Assembly (NCBI GenBank): GCA_013399855.1
Contig: VXAY01003738.1
Span: 283,485-347,484, forward strand
Direction: 5' to 3'
DNA: 64,000 bases
Source of the DNA: Oxyruncus cristatus
Lineage: Eukaryota; Chordata; Aves; Passeriformes; Cotingidae
Shown: piece by piece, positions 47,081 through 60,489 of the stretch
Layout: each line of letters opens with the position of its first letter
How positions within the stretch are numbered: position 1 is the stretch's first letter
Translations under genes and position numbers: made by a program
Notes under the pieces: model-generated
Seen by the model: the letters and a program-made list of their open reading frames with translations, nothing else
The model's database searches: none
What the model was told of the DNA's origin: nothing

Positions 47081-49530
47081 AGACAAAAGACACAAGTCGT
47101 AGAAAAGCATAGGAGATTGAAGTTTGCAGCACTGCTGTGGAAACACAAATGCTCTGCTTAAGTATTTGATGTGATGCTGTATTTAGAAGCTATTTATTAA
47201 AAGATGAAGATCTGAAAAAGACATTTTAAGTTTCGCTTTATTTGCAAGTGATAATTTGTTTTTCTTTTCAATAGATGAGCTCTAAGATCAGGTAAATTAT
47301 CAAAAAAGATTGTGGTTTCTAGTTTCATTATGCATATTTTTGTTAGTGTTTCCAGTAGGCATATCTCCTGTTACCTGTCACTATGTGATAACATTCTCTG
47401 CTATTTGTTATGATTAACCCAACCCCAAGGGATCTCTAGCCAAAATTAAACTTTTTTTTTTAAATTCACATGAAATTAAAACTTGATATAACTTTTTAAG
47501 ACAGCTGTGCTAGCACTGCCAGACAGCACTGGTTGGGACCAATTTAATTTTTGCCTGAATTAAAGGGAAAAAAAAAAGTTAATCTTATAACTTACTCTGT
47601 GCATTTTTTTTCTATTCTTTAACTGCTCTGACTAGCCCCAGCCAGGTTCAGCTGCTGGATTAGCAAAGCCTCAAAGATATCAAGGTCCAACAGGTTCATG
47701 GCCTAGAGTAACACTCCGACCAAGGACAAGGCTGCTTCTGGAGCCACCAATACCAGGCACCAGAATTCAGTTGTGAAAGTTTCAAAAACAGCAAAGCTGA
47801 AGCTGTTGTCTTAGTTGGCATCAGAATATCCAAACAGGAGACATATAAAACTACCAAAGTTACTGAGTAGAAATGTTATTTAAAAACCTGGTATGTTCAT
47901 GTACTTTGCCATTACTATATGCTATTCATTTAGAGAAGAATTCAGTAGTTTTTTGGTCACTCCTTAAAATCTTAATATCTCCCTATTTCTGTGGCAACTA
48001 CAGTCATTCACTCAGCAAAATCCAGTTCCTTTCTGCTTGTTAATTTTTCATATGAAAGAAACTGCAACTGTGATTATTCAGGTAAAGGGACAGTAATGCA
48101 GATAGAGAATTTTCATGTTGAACTGGGGTGGCTCAAATTGATCCTTATAACATAATGATGTATTTATTCCTATCCACCTGAAAACTATTTTCTAAAACTT
48201 CTAAAGCTTACTCCGAAGTATTATGCAGTTCTAACAGCTATCATGAAGGAAAACTGAAGTGGAGATAGCTGGGTTACTTGGGTTACCAGACCTTCTACGT
48301 TTGATGTAAAACATACTGCCCTGGACTTATTTACTGTAACTTGACCTCTTCCTACTCACTTTTAGTTGCTGCATCATATCTTGCTGCAAGTGTCCCCCAC
48401 CAGCTACACTTGTATTAACAGTTAATATAACCAATAACCGAATGTAGCTTTAGGAAAAGGGTAAGAAAAAGTACACCTTGCTTACAGCTGGATAAATTAC
48501 GCAAACATTTTGCAACACAAACGTGTCTCAAGAAGTGTCCAATGGGCCTCACCTCATCCACTCTCCTCAAAAACAGTTTCTTTAAGAAATGTTTTCAAGA
48601 TTTACCAGTGTGCCAGGCAGGAAAGCCAAAGACTGCTTTTGCAGAGTTAGGTGTAGCATTTCTCTGATGGTTAGAAAGGTCAATGGGAAAGAAGCAGCAC
48701 TCTCCTCTTTCTGAGGCAGAGATGAGGCCACAAGTCAGGAATTCACTTGAGCACACGCTCACTTTTAAGTATATACTCAAATACCAATTCAGTCAAGAGG
48801 AAACAAAGGGTGCAGACGTGTGCTTCACCAAGCACTGGTAATACTTCCTTCCCAAACGTCAAATTTGGACCTTTTCATGCTTTTTAGCTCCCCTCATACC
48901 AAATGTTTTTTCAGGCAATTGCGTTTAATAACATTGTAAGGTGAAGGGCTGGAATACAAACTTAGCATTTCTTCAAAGTCCTATGAGGTGTGCCCTTGCT
49001 ATTGTAACTGCAGATACCACATTTCAGATATGCTCATCTGAAAAAACAGCATTAGTATTATGAAGGTACGGGCAGTGTGTGCCAGCAGCATGCAGGGGTG
49101 TAAGCAGCACCCTGCCACAACAGGCAGGGTATCACCCCACAGTTTGGCAGCACAACCGTGCCCTCAGGGAATTTTAAACCCAAGGGTGCTCAGGTTTCAC
49201 AAGCATTTTAAGTCAGTATCAATGCAGATCGTCAGGAAAAGACAAATCCTGTGATCCCAGCTGCTCTTTAGGACTCTTAACAGAGATTGTGCATCTGATG
49301 CTATGAGCTGAAACGCCTCACAAGGGGAGGTTATTCTTCAGCTTGCTCACACTGTCAACTGAGACAGCACCAACATCCCTCTAGGGACCACACCACCTTT
49401 TTCCAAGGTAGCCCATGCACTTAGACTGGTTGACCCCACCTATGGGCAATGTACTGTCGAGTTTGTCCCCTATAGAAAGAACACACCACACAGATCCTGC
49501 CACCAAACACCACCACCCCCCGGCCCCCAA

Positions 49531-49600
49531 ACATTTTGCAGCATTGCAAATTTTGCAGCATTTGCAACATTTTGCAGTATGCCCAATCAAATTGGGCATA
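49531..49600. repeat. TTTGCA-rich degenerate tandem repeat ending in a perfect hairpin
   Basis: CATTTTGCAGCATTGCAAA, TTTTGCAGCATTTGCAA and CATTTTGCAGTATG follow each other as diverged units. They run directly into TATGCCCAAT-CAA-ATTGGGCATA (49578-49600), a perfect 10-bp inverted repeat with a 3-base loop. Confidence 0.75.
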
Positions 49601-51867
49601 TAAAACAGAAATTGGGAAACTGCAAGCAAACCAAGCATCGTTAAAAAAACTTCTAATCCCCAGTTTATGTGATTTTGAACTTACTGAGAAGTTAAAGCAC
49701 ATACTCACTGGCACAAGAACTGTGACCCTAATGACTTCACGCACAGAAGCAAGTCAACACAGGTTAGGGGTTTCTGACAAGAAACAAGAATTCAGATGCT
49801 GCAAGATTTATGTTCTTACCACTGATGGATTCAAATTAAGTGACTGGTAATTAAAAAAAAATATTTAAAAAAAATCATTAAACCAATAGATTTGCAGATT
49901 CACTGTCATTTGATGGGACATTCCCCAGCAGATGACTAAAATCTAAGGGATTTACCAGACACTCAAGGTGACTATTTTCTCTCATACCAAGTCTTGGGAA
50001 TGGGAAGAAACCTAAGACTAAAAATCACATCCAGAAATTTGCAAAACTACAAACTTCTGGTTGCAGCATTTGAAGGAGAGGTTTGTTTTTTCAAAAATCA
50101 ATTTAATACAAATCTAGAGACAAACGATTAATGTTGAAGTTTCTCAAAGTTTGCGTTTTCTTCAGGTTTTGATCACTGTCTTTGATCAGCCATGGAACTG
50201 ACACAATGAAAAATGACATTTTTCAACACAATCTGACCACGTATTAACAACTATAAGTGGATTTTTCCTACAAGTCAACAAATCACAATTTATAAAAAGA
50301 AATAGTTCAATTACCACAAGCAAGAGAAATTCTTTTTTAAACTATTCATATTTATTTAGCCTTATAGAGACAAACACAATGGAGTTTTCCCCTTGTAGAG
50401 GTCAGGGCTTTAGTTATCATAATGACTGCCACTGCTCTGTCTCATTTAGACATGAAAAAAGCTCAATAACCAAGTCAAAACCTCAAAACCACCTTAGCCC
50501 ATCACTTCAGATGGATTACTAAGCATCAAGGACTAGTCAGCAGTGCAGACCTGGTGGAGCTGCCAGCTCTCTTCTTATCAACATCCAGTACACGTGGATG
50601 CTTGAGGATTTCAGATAAGCCTCAGGGAACATCAAGATAAGAAAATAGCTGTTTTCCTCTCTAGGAAACCTGCTGTCGTTTTGACCACAGAAAGAAAAAG
50701 CTTCTCCATGGACACGTGAATATAAACCTTTAACCAGTTAACAAACTGAAAACTTAACAAACAGATCTGAATATTTACGTTTGGGTATATACACCCAGTG
50801 TATATGTATCTTGGAACAGATTTGTAAATGTTTCCACTGTGTACTGCTTGTAAAATTTCAGAGTTTGGAAAAGTGCCCTGAATGCTGCGTCACTACATTT
50901 GCTGCCAGGGTAAGAAGGGGGCTAATAAAATAAGCATTAGCAGGAGAACACAATGTGAGAAGCAAGTTTTTTTAGAAGGGAGGCCACCTTCAGGTTTACA
51001 CTTTTCAGTATCAACCTCAGAAGGAAATGAGTCGGGAAGAGGAGAGAAAAGGAATAGCAGGTGGCTCGAAAAACGACGTATTCAGACTGATGACAACTTT
51101 TTACAACAAAGACATCACAGCTAGAAACACAGATGCTGAAAGCCCAACTTATATTTGATTGAACATCTGCTGTGAGAGAAGATGCTTCCAGCACAATTAA
51201 GATGAATTTTTAGAAGTCAATTTTTCATTCAGCGAACATAAACTTCAAAAGGACTAAAACTTCAAATTTTTCTGAAGTCACAGAGAAAGGTTCATTCGGT
51301 GTTTTGATTTTTGTTGTGTTTATCCTCATAACTGGTTTGAAAAATTTATTGTAAAAGTAGTTGTGCAGACACAGAAGGCAGCACTGGAAGTTACCTCCGT
51401 TCCAGGGAGGATTATGGCTGGGAAGAGAGGCCATCAGCACCTCTTTAGCCCCCCATAATCCATTTGGCATTCTCTTTTTCCAAAAAATTTGGAAACTACA
51501 GTTCCCAAGCTGGAACACTCACACACAGTGAGTGGAGCACAGCTAAATGCTCTGCTTGTGCTGAAAGTTGTAGCAGCCCCTGATTCTCACCTGGGCAGGG
51601 AGGTTAAAACAGCCATTAAGAGTTGACTGGCAGTGGCTTTTTCCTACAATTAAGAGGAATTCCTGGCTCCTGTCATAAGGACAGGAAAGCTTCACTTTCC
51701 ATTTATCCCAAATGTGTTAAAAGTCAAGTAAATTGATGTGGCTCAATTCAGCTACATCAGCAAATTATGACACAGTGTATTAAAGATCACACAGTTTTTT
51801 ATGAAAAGGATCCTTAATTCAAATATATGATAGATAGAAGCTTTAAAGTCTCTTTTCTAAGACGAAT

Positions 51868-52476
51868 ATGATAAATAAATACATGCCTGTACAAGTTCAC
51901 TTCATGATAAAAAGATACTGGACGAGAGTCAGTGGAGTTGCACAAGGAAGCAAACATCATCCAACACATGTACAGAGGTCTATCAGGAAATTTTCCTTCG
52001 CTTTTCTACACCCACTCACAAGCAATTCACTTTGTTTTCTTTTTAAGCAAGGAGAAAACAGCTACAGAGATTGTATTAATCTTTGCTTGACTAAGTCAAG
52101 ATGTGTAGATAACCTCTGTATGTACTTGCAATTAATACTGGCACATCAATTCCACTGGAGAAGCATTAAATGCAGTACTTCTAACAGAGATTTATACACC
52201 AAAATAAAACCAGAGGAAAACTACTGGAAAAAAAAAAAGACTTCTATAAACAGTCGTTTCACTGTGTCTGTACTGCAAGAGGATCCCATGTACGCCACCC
52301 ACCCAGAAATGGGATGTCAAAAGCTGTTTCATCCAATGATAATGTGCAAGACCTTTGTGGAGCAAAATAAAGTCATTGAGTGCCGAAGACCCAAATACAG
52401 AAAAATAAAAACACTTCACACCCTCTCACCTCCCATTGCCCTGACACACATGGAGCCAGGTGGCAAACTCAGCTGA
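51868..52476 (+). other. Unidentified 202-codon open frame
   Basis: This is the longest open frame in the window outside CR1. The predicted protein is rich in Lys, Ser, His and Cys. It has a KKKKT stretch encoded by an A run near 52220, and shows no signal peptide, membrane segment or domain that I recognise. Nothing around it suggests a promoter or splice pattern. A chance open frame in AT-rich DNA is the default reading, but its length makes it worth one database search. Confidence 0.15.
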
Positions 52477-55400
52477 GATAAGACCAAAACCACAGAATTC
52501 CAGCCATTTCTCTTGGATTACTCTTACCTTGTGCGGGTTTCTCAGCCCATGTCCATGCTCAGCTGCAGATACCCTCGCGCTGGCACGGTGGAGAAGGCAA
52601 CAGGGGAGGAATGTGAACAAAGCTGCCAGGGAAGGTGGGACTGTTTCTCTTGGCAACAACACCAGCTTATGCCAGTTAAAAGCAACTATTATTTAAGGCC
52701 ATAATAACTTCAAGATGAAGTATTTTTTTAAGATGTCTTTGTTTACTTTCCTAGTTATATTTTGGCCAAGAGAATATAAAAGTCCAAGTTTAATAAAGAA
52801 TAATCCATCCAATGCCTTTCTTTGAGTTGCTCTAAAATCAGACATCTTTCAGCCTCCCATGCAGCTTCCTTGGTAGGATACCTTGAGGAAAACCAGCAAA
52901 TTTCCCCAGCTACTTTTTAAACTGCAGAAGTTACTTCCAATACCAAAAGAAAACCTTCATATCACATGAAGCATGAAAGCCACATCTCAGAGCTATTAAT
53001 TGCTACTGGTCAAAAGGATTCATCTGGCATCGGTGCAGTGACACAAACTGATGCCAGCCTTATCCTGGATGGGACTACAAAACAGATTAACAAGGCTCTT
53101 TATGTTCTCTCTGTCTCATGCATATTTTATTCTGAGTGTTGCAATAATCTGTATCACTGCAACCACTGGTAGCTACCTATCCCTAGCCTCAGTTGCATTT
53201 TGAAAGTAAAGAAATTAACCTTCACAGGCAAAACATTTCTCACGGTTTTCCTCAGGGACATAATACATTACAGAATCATTTTTAAAGCCATGCATCAGTT
53301 TGAATAAGGATTTACTCAGCTTTCTGACACTAATATTTCCTATGCAGACATGTATCCAAGAGCCCCGCAGCTGTGCAGACACTGTGACCTAAACTTGTCA
53401 TGATCTACCCAGATGCCCACAGAAATAGTCACATTTGCTGAACTGCCACAGCAATGAACACAAATCTCGTGCTGCAGAAGCACAGACATGTACTGTATTT
53501 CCTCAGACTGATGTAGGCTTTTTGAGATGACAGTAACAGGGAGGTAAAGTCATCATCTAGTCCCAGTCACAGTCAAGAGTAACATTAGTGACTTCAAAAC
53601 ATCCCAAATTCCAGTGGCCATGACCTAGAACTGTAACCACCAAACTTCTTCCCCTTCTAATTCCTTTTCTTACCTAAGTTTTCCAAGGATTCAAATTCTC
53701 AGAGGTCACAAGAACAGAATAAAAAAGGTTTCCTGTTAATAAAGAGGCAAATACTCACCTCTTGCAGTGGACCACAATCACAAAAATACCAAGAAAGGAT
53801 TCTAAGTCTGGCAGCCAGAGCCTCAAAGAAGAGGATGGACAGGCTGTGGGAGACCTCTTCTGACACCAGAGTCCTACAGATGTCAGGGATCTTCACCTTC
53901 CTTCACTCATGACCCAAATAGATTTTCTGTGCCCTAATCAAAGTCTATCAACAGCAAACCCTTGTGAAGAAGACAGGTTTGACACAAGTATTACCAGAGC
54001 CATTGCTTGTCCCAGTCCAGGGATTCGGGGTCGTTTAGCCACAATAAAAGCCTTGTGTACATCAATGCATCAGGCTCTTACACGAAATACTTTTGCCTGT
54101 CCCTGGCAGAAAGACAGTGGGGTCAATAACCTGAAAAATACAGAAGCAATCAAGAAAAAAAAAAAAATCAGGAAGAAATTACTAAATTCTTCAACAAATT
54201 CTATGCCTCCACTATCTGTGAAGCAAACGTGTTTTCTGTGGTTTTTGTGACCCCAGTGCCTCACCTCAAACATTTTGTGACTAATGGGCATCTGGAAAAT
54301 CATGCCTTATGTATCCACAAAACACAGATATGGCACAGCATGTGGAGAGGTCTGATAACTGCAGCAACTCTACTGTTTACCTTTTAGCTTGCTTTTAAAA
54401 ACTATTTCAGTCTTCCATTAGATAATTACAGGTTTCATATTCTCACTTTCAAGGTTTATTTTCAAAACACTTCTGTCACTAAAGCAATTTCTAAGTTATC
54501 TACTTGCCAAAAGCAATTTAGGGACTTGCACATGACAGCAGTGAAGCATACAAAATAGTGGTATTTAACTACTTTTTCCTCTCAATATTATAGAAATAAA
54601 CACGTAAATCAACCTGCTATTTTAAAACTAGTGAGACAGTGCCTTAGTACTGTCATGACATTCACCTAACATACACTCAGGGTAAATGAAAGATTTTACA
54701 TGTTCAGTACAAGGCAAATATGGGCTTCCCTAATCATGAGAACATGTATGATGCTAACAAAAGTAGACAACAAGAGGCAGAGCTACTAAAAACAATGTTT
54801 AGATTGAAAAAAAAGGCATCAGAGGCCCAAGACAAATGCTGCAACTATATTCTTTTCCTCATGATGTTTAAGGAGTACTGCTGAGATACTTGGTTAGGTT
54901 TTTACCCCCTCTAATCCTTCATCATAGTAATACCAGAAATTTTAAGCCTAGCTACTCTCTTTTTCCCTAAAAACCTTAACAGAAACTTTCTCTGAGAGAA
55001 GTGGCCAAGTACAAACTGAGTTGCCTCCATACTCATCCAACCTTCAGCAGTGTTCTTCAGATGCTAATATTAAACAGCAGAAAAAAACCTCAATTAAAAC
55101 AGATATCCAAATAAAGATCCTATCAACTCTCAGATAACTTTCTTTTCCCTAGACGAAGATGAATGCTACTTTAGGATTCAGGTATTACCAAACACAAGAC
55201 TTGTTAAAACCCATCTTCAGATAATAATAAGGTTTAACATTTCTTGTTAAGAGGACAGGGAGGATAACTGATGTTCCAGATCAACAACTGGTTTTAAAAA
55301 TAAACCTCATAGTATTTCTAAAGGCATGTTTAGGTTGATGAGTTCTATCTAATCGATGATATATCAAATGCAGACCCCCCCGGGGGGTTGTGTGTGCACA

Positions 55401-56985
55401 GTATGTGTATATATGGCTTCAGTATTATCAGGCTGACATCTGCTCCATTAAGGAAACACAAAAATTGCCAACTCATGGCTTTGATGGTGGACTCAGAGCC
55501 CCAGGTTACTTATGAATGCCCAAGAGCCCACCTCAAGAAGATTAGGTTAGACAAGTTCAACAACCAGCAGGTACAATCCCCGATCTAGCTGAATAGAGCA
55601 GCTCTATCTGGGAACCATCATAAATTGCAATTTTTCAAGTTTCCCCCTCTTTTGCATTTCTAATCTGGAAAGGAACTCTCCTTGCAAGCTTAATAGAAAT
55701 GCTGGCCTCTCTGTTGAGTGGGATGAAGACCAAGCACTTAGGAAAAATGTCTGATAGACAACGGAGAAGTCATCTCCGGCTCCACCTGCACATCTGAAGG
55801 AAAGGTTATTTCTGGGAGGACAAGGCAGGGTGAGACAGGAGCAACTGGCAGGGATGGAAGCTGCTCCTAACACAGGCACAAGCAGGAAAGGAGCAAAAAC
55901 CCCAAGCAGGCTCTCCTTGAGCTCAGCCTGGTCTCACTCCAGACAGGTTCTCTGCGCACAAGCCACAGGGCAGCTGAGCCTCCCCTGAAACACAGGGAAG
56001 GTGGGTGACCTGCTGCAGCCTGTGTCACTTCTGGGATGCCATGGCAGGCCTCTTGACAACCCTGCTTGGATAGAAATGGCAACTGTGCAAACCCTACACA
56101 AACCTGAGCACCAGAGGGAGGTGGTGAGTAGCCACCCTATGCACAGACCTCACAGGAGGACAGAAACCTCCTCTTCCCAGCACTAACAACACCCCTTTGC
56201 TAAATAAGGTGGTGAGGACTGAGGTCCATAGGTGTAGATGGAGGCTGCTGTCCCAGCCCACCCTGCTGCTGCTCCCTCCAAAATCAAAGGTACCAACTGC
56301 GACAGCAGCAGGGACCCCAGTCTCCAACAAATATCTCCAGCTAAGCAGAAATGGTGAATCACATTTTCTGTGTTTTTCGGTGATCTTTGTTTCTTTTTAT
56401 TAAATGATTTATTTAAAGCTGTTCTTCAGTCTAAACTTTTCCACATTCTACACTAAAAAACTAAAAAAACCCCAACAATCGCTGTTCTTTTTATAATGTA
56501 CTTCAGATTTCTTTTTGCTATCTTGGTTTTAAAAAAGCCATGAAGTTATTAGTTTTTGAAGCGATGCAAAACTAAACATGCTGCTCTGAAAAAGCCTGTA
56601 ATTAAGCAGGTTGTAATCATTTTTCACTATCTGGTTCCTTTTCAAAGCGAGCATCATTCTTTTGTTCCTCCTGAAGAATATTCTCATGGCAGCAGCAACC
56701 ATGCTGATCCTGGGCATTAATTACTGTTTGGGAGAATGGAAAGGAGGAGGGCGAACAGAATGGAAGAGAGCAAAGGGAAAAAAAAACACTGTACATTTCC
56801 ACAAAACACCTCACTGTGATATTTGAAAAAGCAGCTGACAAATACCTACCCACACAAGGCTTGTTAGAGGATTTATCTGCTCCTTTTAAGGACCTAAACT
56901 TGTAACAATGATCTTTAGCGGCTCAGCTTAAGGAATATAGCAACATCGAAATATAGTTTTAAAAAAAAAGGTTAAAAAATCCCTT

Positions 56986-57001
56986 TATATATATATATAT
57001 A
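56986..57001. repeat. (TA)8 microsatellite
   Basis: Eight uninterrupted TA dinucleotides. The tract is short but likely to be length-variable. Confidence 0.85.
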
Positions 57002-59837
57002 AACTCTTTTCCTGGGTTATTTTGCAAATGCCCCACAGAGGTCCAGTATTAATCTAAACTAACATTTATTTCTACACAATAGAGAATAATTAAAATTAGC
57101 CTGGGTATTAATGAGTTTCTGACATAGCCTCTTCAGGTGCTGGTGACAACTTTCAGACATCTAATGACAAAGTGTCTAATGCACAGAATGAGAGGAGCCA
57201 CAGTCTCCTACCACGATCTAACTACAAGCTACATGCTAGAACTTTTCACATGAAATTGGAATCTGTAGAGTCTTTTTTTAAAATGTATTAATAGTTCGGT
57301 AATTATTAGTGCAGAACAGTACTTAATCACTCAGTAAGTCCATTTCTCTATTTCACACTCAGAATCGCTATTTCACTTGTATTGAGTAATACGCTTTTTG
57401 AGGTGAAGGCTGGAATCAGGCCTGGTAGAAAAAGATTATTTGAAGGACATAAAAATTTTATGTTTGGCACTCAAAAGAGTACAGAATGATCCGAGGTCCC
57501 ACAGGGTGAGATTTATGCTATCAGTGTTTGTGTTCCATATTCAGTTGATGCTCAGAGCCACATCTGCCTGAGCCAGCTGAACTTCAAAGCTAAGAGCCTT
57601 GGCTTAATGTCTCAGGTACAACAATATGCTAATAGAGCTGTACGTATGTTTTAGGCTGGATCTGCCTCATGCTTAACCAGTTCAGAGCAGGTGCAAAACA
57701 CGCCAAAGGTTATCTCTGAAAATTCAATACATAACTAAAGTTATTTATACAGATGGATAACAAAGAAGATCTAGTGACCTTTTTCAGTGAAAGAGAACTG
57801 AAATTTTAGTGACAGTATTAGAAGGCTGAACACAGCCTTTAGTTTTCTGAACTATACAAATACAATATATACAGATTTTATATATGTATCTTGATATTCT
57901 ATGATTATATAACTTGACTAGTGGTAATGAGACACCACTGGCACAAGAAGAAACTGAGGAATCCAGAGCATCCAGGATAAAAATCTGAAATAAATATCAT
58001 CCAAAATTCTTTCAACATCTTCAGCTGCTTTTCAAGGGACACTATAGTCCAGAATCTGGACTGAAAAAGAAACACAGACACAGTGTCTATGTATGTATAC
58101 TTCAGAATTTGTTCTTGTATATAGTATCACAAACAGCATCCCAACTCCCACATACTATATGCACACATGTACATAAGCACATATGTGTGTGATCACGTAC
58201 AGCCTTTAAATCAACAATTAAACAGAGGCTTTGCACTCTTCTACAGTCTGGTCTGTTCCTATCTCAACCTTCACACATTCTGGTGCTAAGCATGAGGATG
58301 AGTGAGCTCTTGGCATCTCTTGAACTCTGATGCCTCTTGGACTTGCCAGGTTCCTTCATTTTACCTTCAGGAAATTTAATCATGTTTATGGATAACATTT
58401 CAGTTACAAAGCTTGCAACGCAGGTGACAGGGTATGTGAATTTACATCACAAGTCAGGAGAAGGATTTTTTGTATTTTCTGTTGTTTTTATATCTATATA
58501 TCTCAGTACTTTTCATCTGAAAACATCTTCTAACACAACATCACCACACCATAAAGCAACACTGGATTTATAAGTTGTGCTCCTATGACATGACATCCAT
58601 CAAGAAAAAAAAAGGCATATTTTTTAGGATCAACGGAACAGTTAATAAGAGCATAAATTATAAAAACATTTATCTAAGCAAGCTAATCTATCATGCTAAT
58701 CTTGAAGCATTAAGTGTAAAATACAACACTTAACAGGCCAAGAATGTCAAATATGCAAACTGATAATTGTTTGAACTGGTCTCTCTATGCTAGATCTAAC
58801 TCTGCCAGTTTTCCATCAACCATAAAACATGGATAGAAACTTAAATAATTATAGCATACAGAAAATATCATATTATTTGTGTGTTGATAGATTATATATT
58901 AGCAGAGGGATAAGTTTGAGGGATAAAAACTTCTGATGGAAAGAATTCAAATTCAAAACAACTTGTATCTGCTCTAGACTTCTAAATCACTTCCAGCTGG
59001 TAAATACTATCAACAGCAGTAAAAAGATACCGCAAGGCTTTGTTCTGAGGCACTAAAACCTGCTATTGTGAGAGAACCATGATTGAGTTGATCCAAGAAT
59101 ACAGACTCCAGAAAACAAAGGAAAAGTCAACATTTTCCATCACAAGGTACAAAAAGCCTGGAAAAGATGTGATGCAGCCCAACACTGAAAGAAATTGTTT
59201 GTTCGTTTTAACGGGATTTTCTTCACAGTCTTCTTCTACAAAGGACACAACATCTCACTTGTATTTCTCTTCCCCCCTTGACTGGGACGGAAAATTCTCT
59301 TCTCACTTCAGGAAGCTCTAGGCTACTCCATCTCAGTCACTCACAGCTCCCAGCAGTTTGCCATCCATCTATTGCATGATTCATACCCAGACTCTCAGTA
59401 AGGCTGGATATGAATCAGCAGTGTAAGAAGAGACAGAAGGAACATCATTTTAAAGGAATATTTGCTGAAGATTCAGACCTTCTCATAGATACAATGACAT
59501 GAAAAAAGCCGCAAACAACCTCAAACAAAATACTATTACTGGAATACCTCTGAAGTCACTGCTGATGAGAAAAGTTTGTTATTCCCCTAGAAGTGGGTCT
59601 TAGTCACCAGTCTTGGGACAGAACCTTGGGGTCAGACAACTGTATTCAGGTTAAAGGCCAATCAGAACTCATCTGCTTTGTCAGGATTCAATCCTGTGAG
59701 TCAAAATTTGATCTGCATTTCTTGCAATGCAAATTATGAACATTGAAAGAGATTATCACAAACCTGATAATTGCTCCTCTTCTCTCTATCTCCAAAAGAA
59801 GCCTCCACAGGCTCAATGGGATGAATTTTCAGATCAA

Positions 59838-59842
59838 GTCTT
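59838..59842 (+). repeat. Target-site duplication, left copy (GTCTT)
   Basis: GTCTT directly precedes the start of LTR B and is repeated exactly at 60818-60822. It differs from the duplication around LTR A, so the two LTRs integrated independently. Confidence 0.88.
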
Positions 59843-59908
59843 TGTTATGGGTTCACTTGTTCTAAAACTAAACATGGAATTTTTTCCCTTCCCCCTACCT
59901 CACGGTGT

Positions 59909-59930
59909 GGGGGTGGGGGTGGGGTGACGT
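59909..59930 (+). promoter_or_regulatory. G-run cluster followed by TGACGT (LTR B)
   Basis: Runs of 5, 5 and 4 G residues separated by single T residues are followed directly by TGACGT (59925-59930). A nearby GTG before the first run leaves this copy with three clear tracts. Its G-quadruplex pattern is weaker than in LTR A, although the TGACGT is unchanged. Confidence 0.42.
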
Positions 59931-60432
59931 TTGAATGGGCAGGTTGGTTTTGCCTTGGGTATTTGTGAAAACACAAAAGAAGCGGCCACAGTTTGACATT
60001 CCAAGCTAATAGCTCAGGGAGAGGGGAAGGAGGACACTCAGTTTTTGGTGGCTGCGGGGACAAGGAAGGGTGTGTGTGGCAAGAGCTGGGAGGCTGCTTG
60101 GTTCTCAGGCTGGCTGCCTAGTTTGCCGGCACGTTTTTTTCTGCCCCTGCCCCGCCTGGGTGGACTTTTGCTTGGATTTCATCAGAAAGGAACCATTTTT
60201 GTTTTTGGGAAGAGAGAGAGAGCCACCTTTGTTTTCCCTTCCCCAGCTCCTGTGTTTTTTGGCTGCAGTTTTGGTGCACCTCTGCGAAGGAAAGGGGAAG
60301 TCACGTGGCCAGCAGCGGACATCCTGAGTTTTCCTTTGGGAAGAACCCTTTCTTTCTTCTTCTTCCCCCCTCCCCCTCCACCTCGCCCCCCAAGCACACC
60401 CAGGCGGGCCTCCATGTGGTGACTGCCAGAGC

Positions 60433-60455
60433 CCAACAGCGCCCCCTGCTGACTG
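60433..60455 (-). promoter_or_regulatory. Predicted CTCF site B1 in LTR B
   Basis: Identical over 23 bp to sites A1 and A2 in the first LTR. Core AGCGCCCCCTGCTGA on the plus strand, so the conventional CTCF motif reads on the minus strand. Binding is predicted only. Confidence 0.6.
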
Positions 60456-60489
60456 ACCCAGAGCACAGCAGGCTCTGACCTCCAGCGAT

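Larger units (their letters stand above)
47081..59837. other. Long single-copy AT-rich stretch, no gene seen
   Basis: About 12.8 kb without a recognisable gene or transposon. It contains the hairpin-bearing repeat at 49531-49600, a 202-codon unidentified open frame at 51868-52476, a C7G6 palindrome at 55375-55387, a (TA)8 microsatellite at 56986-57001 and a candidate conserved block at about 57040-57720. Confidence 0.55.

Noticed and set aside
53520..53580. Possible CR1 tail (AGTCATCATCTAGTCCCAGT)
   Set aside because: Only about 15 bases resemble the CR1 block and no terminal octamer or neighbouring block is present.
60045..60422. A 125-codon open frame in LTR B whose first part also occurs in LTR A (19355)
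   Set aside because: The similarity comes from shared LTR ancestry. The frame ends differently in copy A, lies in U3-like sequence and has low-complexity Pro/Arg-rich content.
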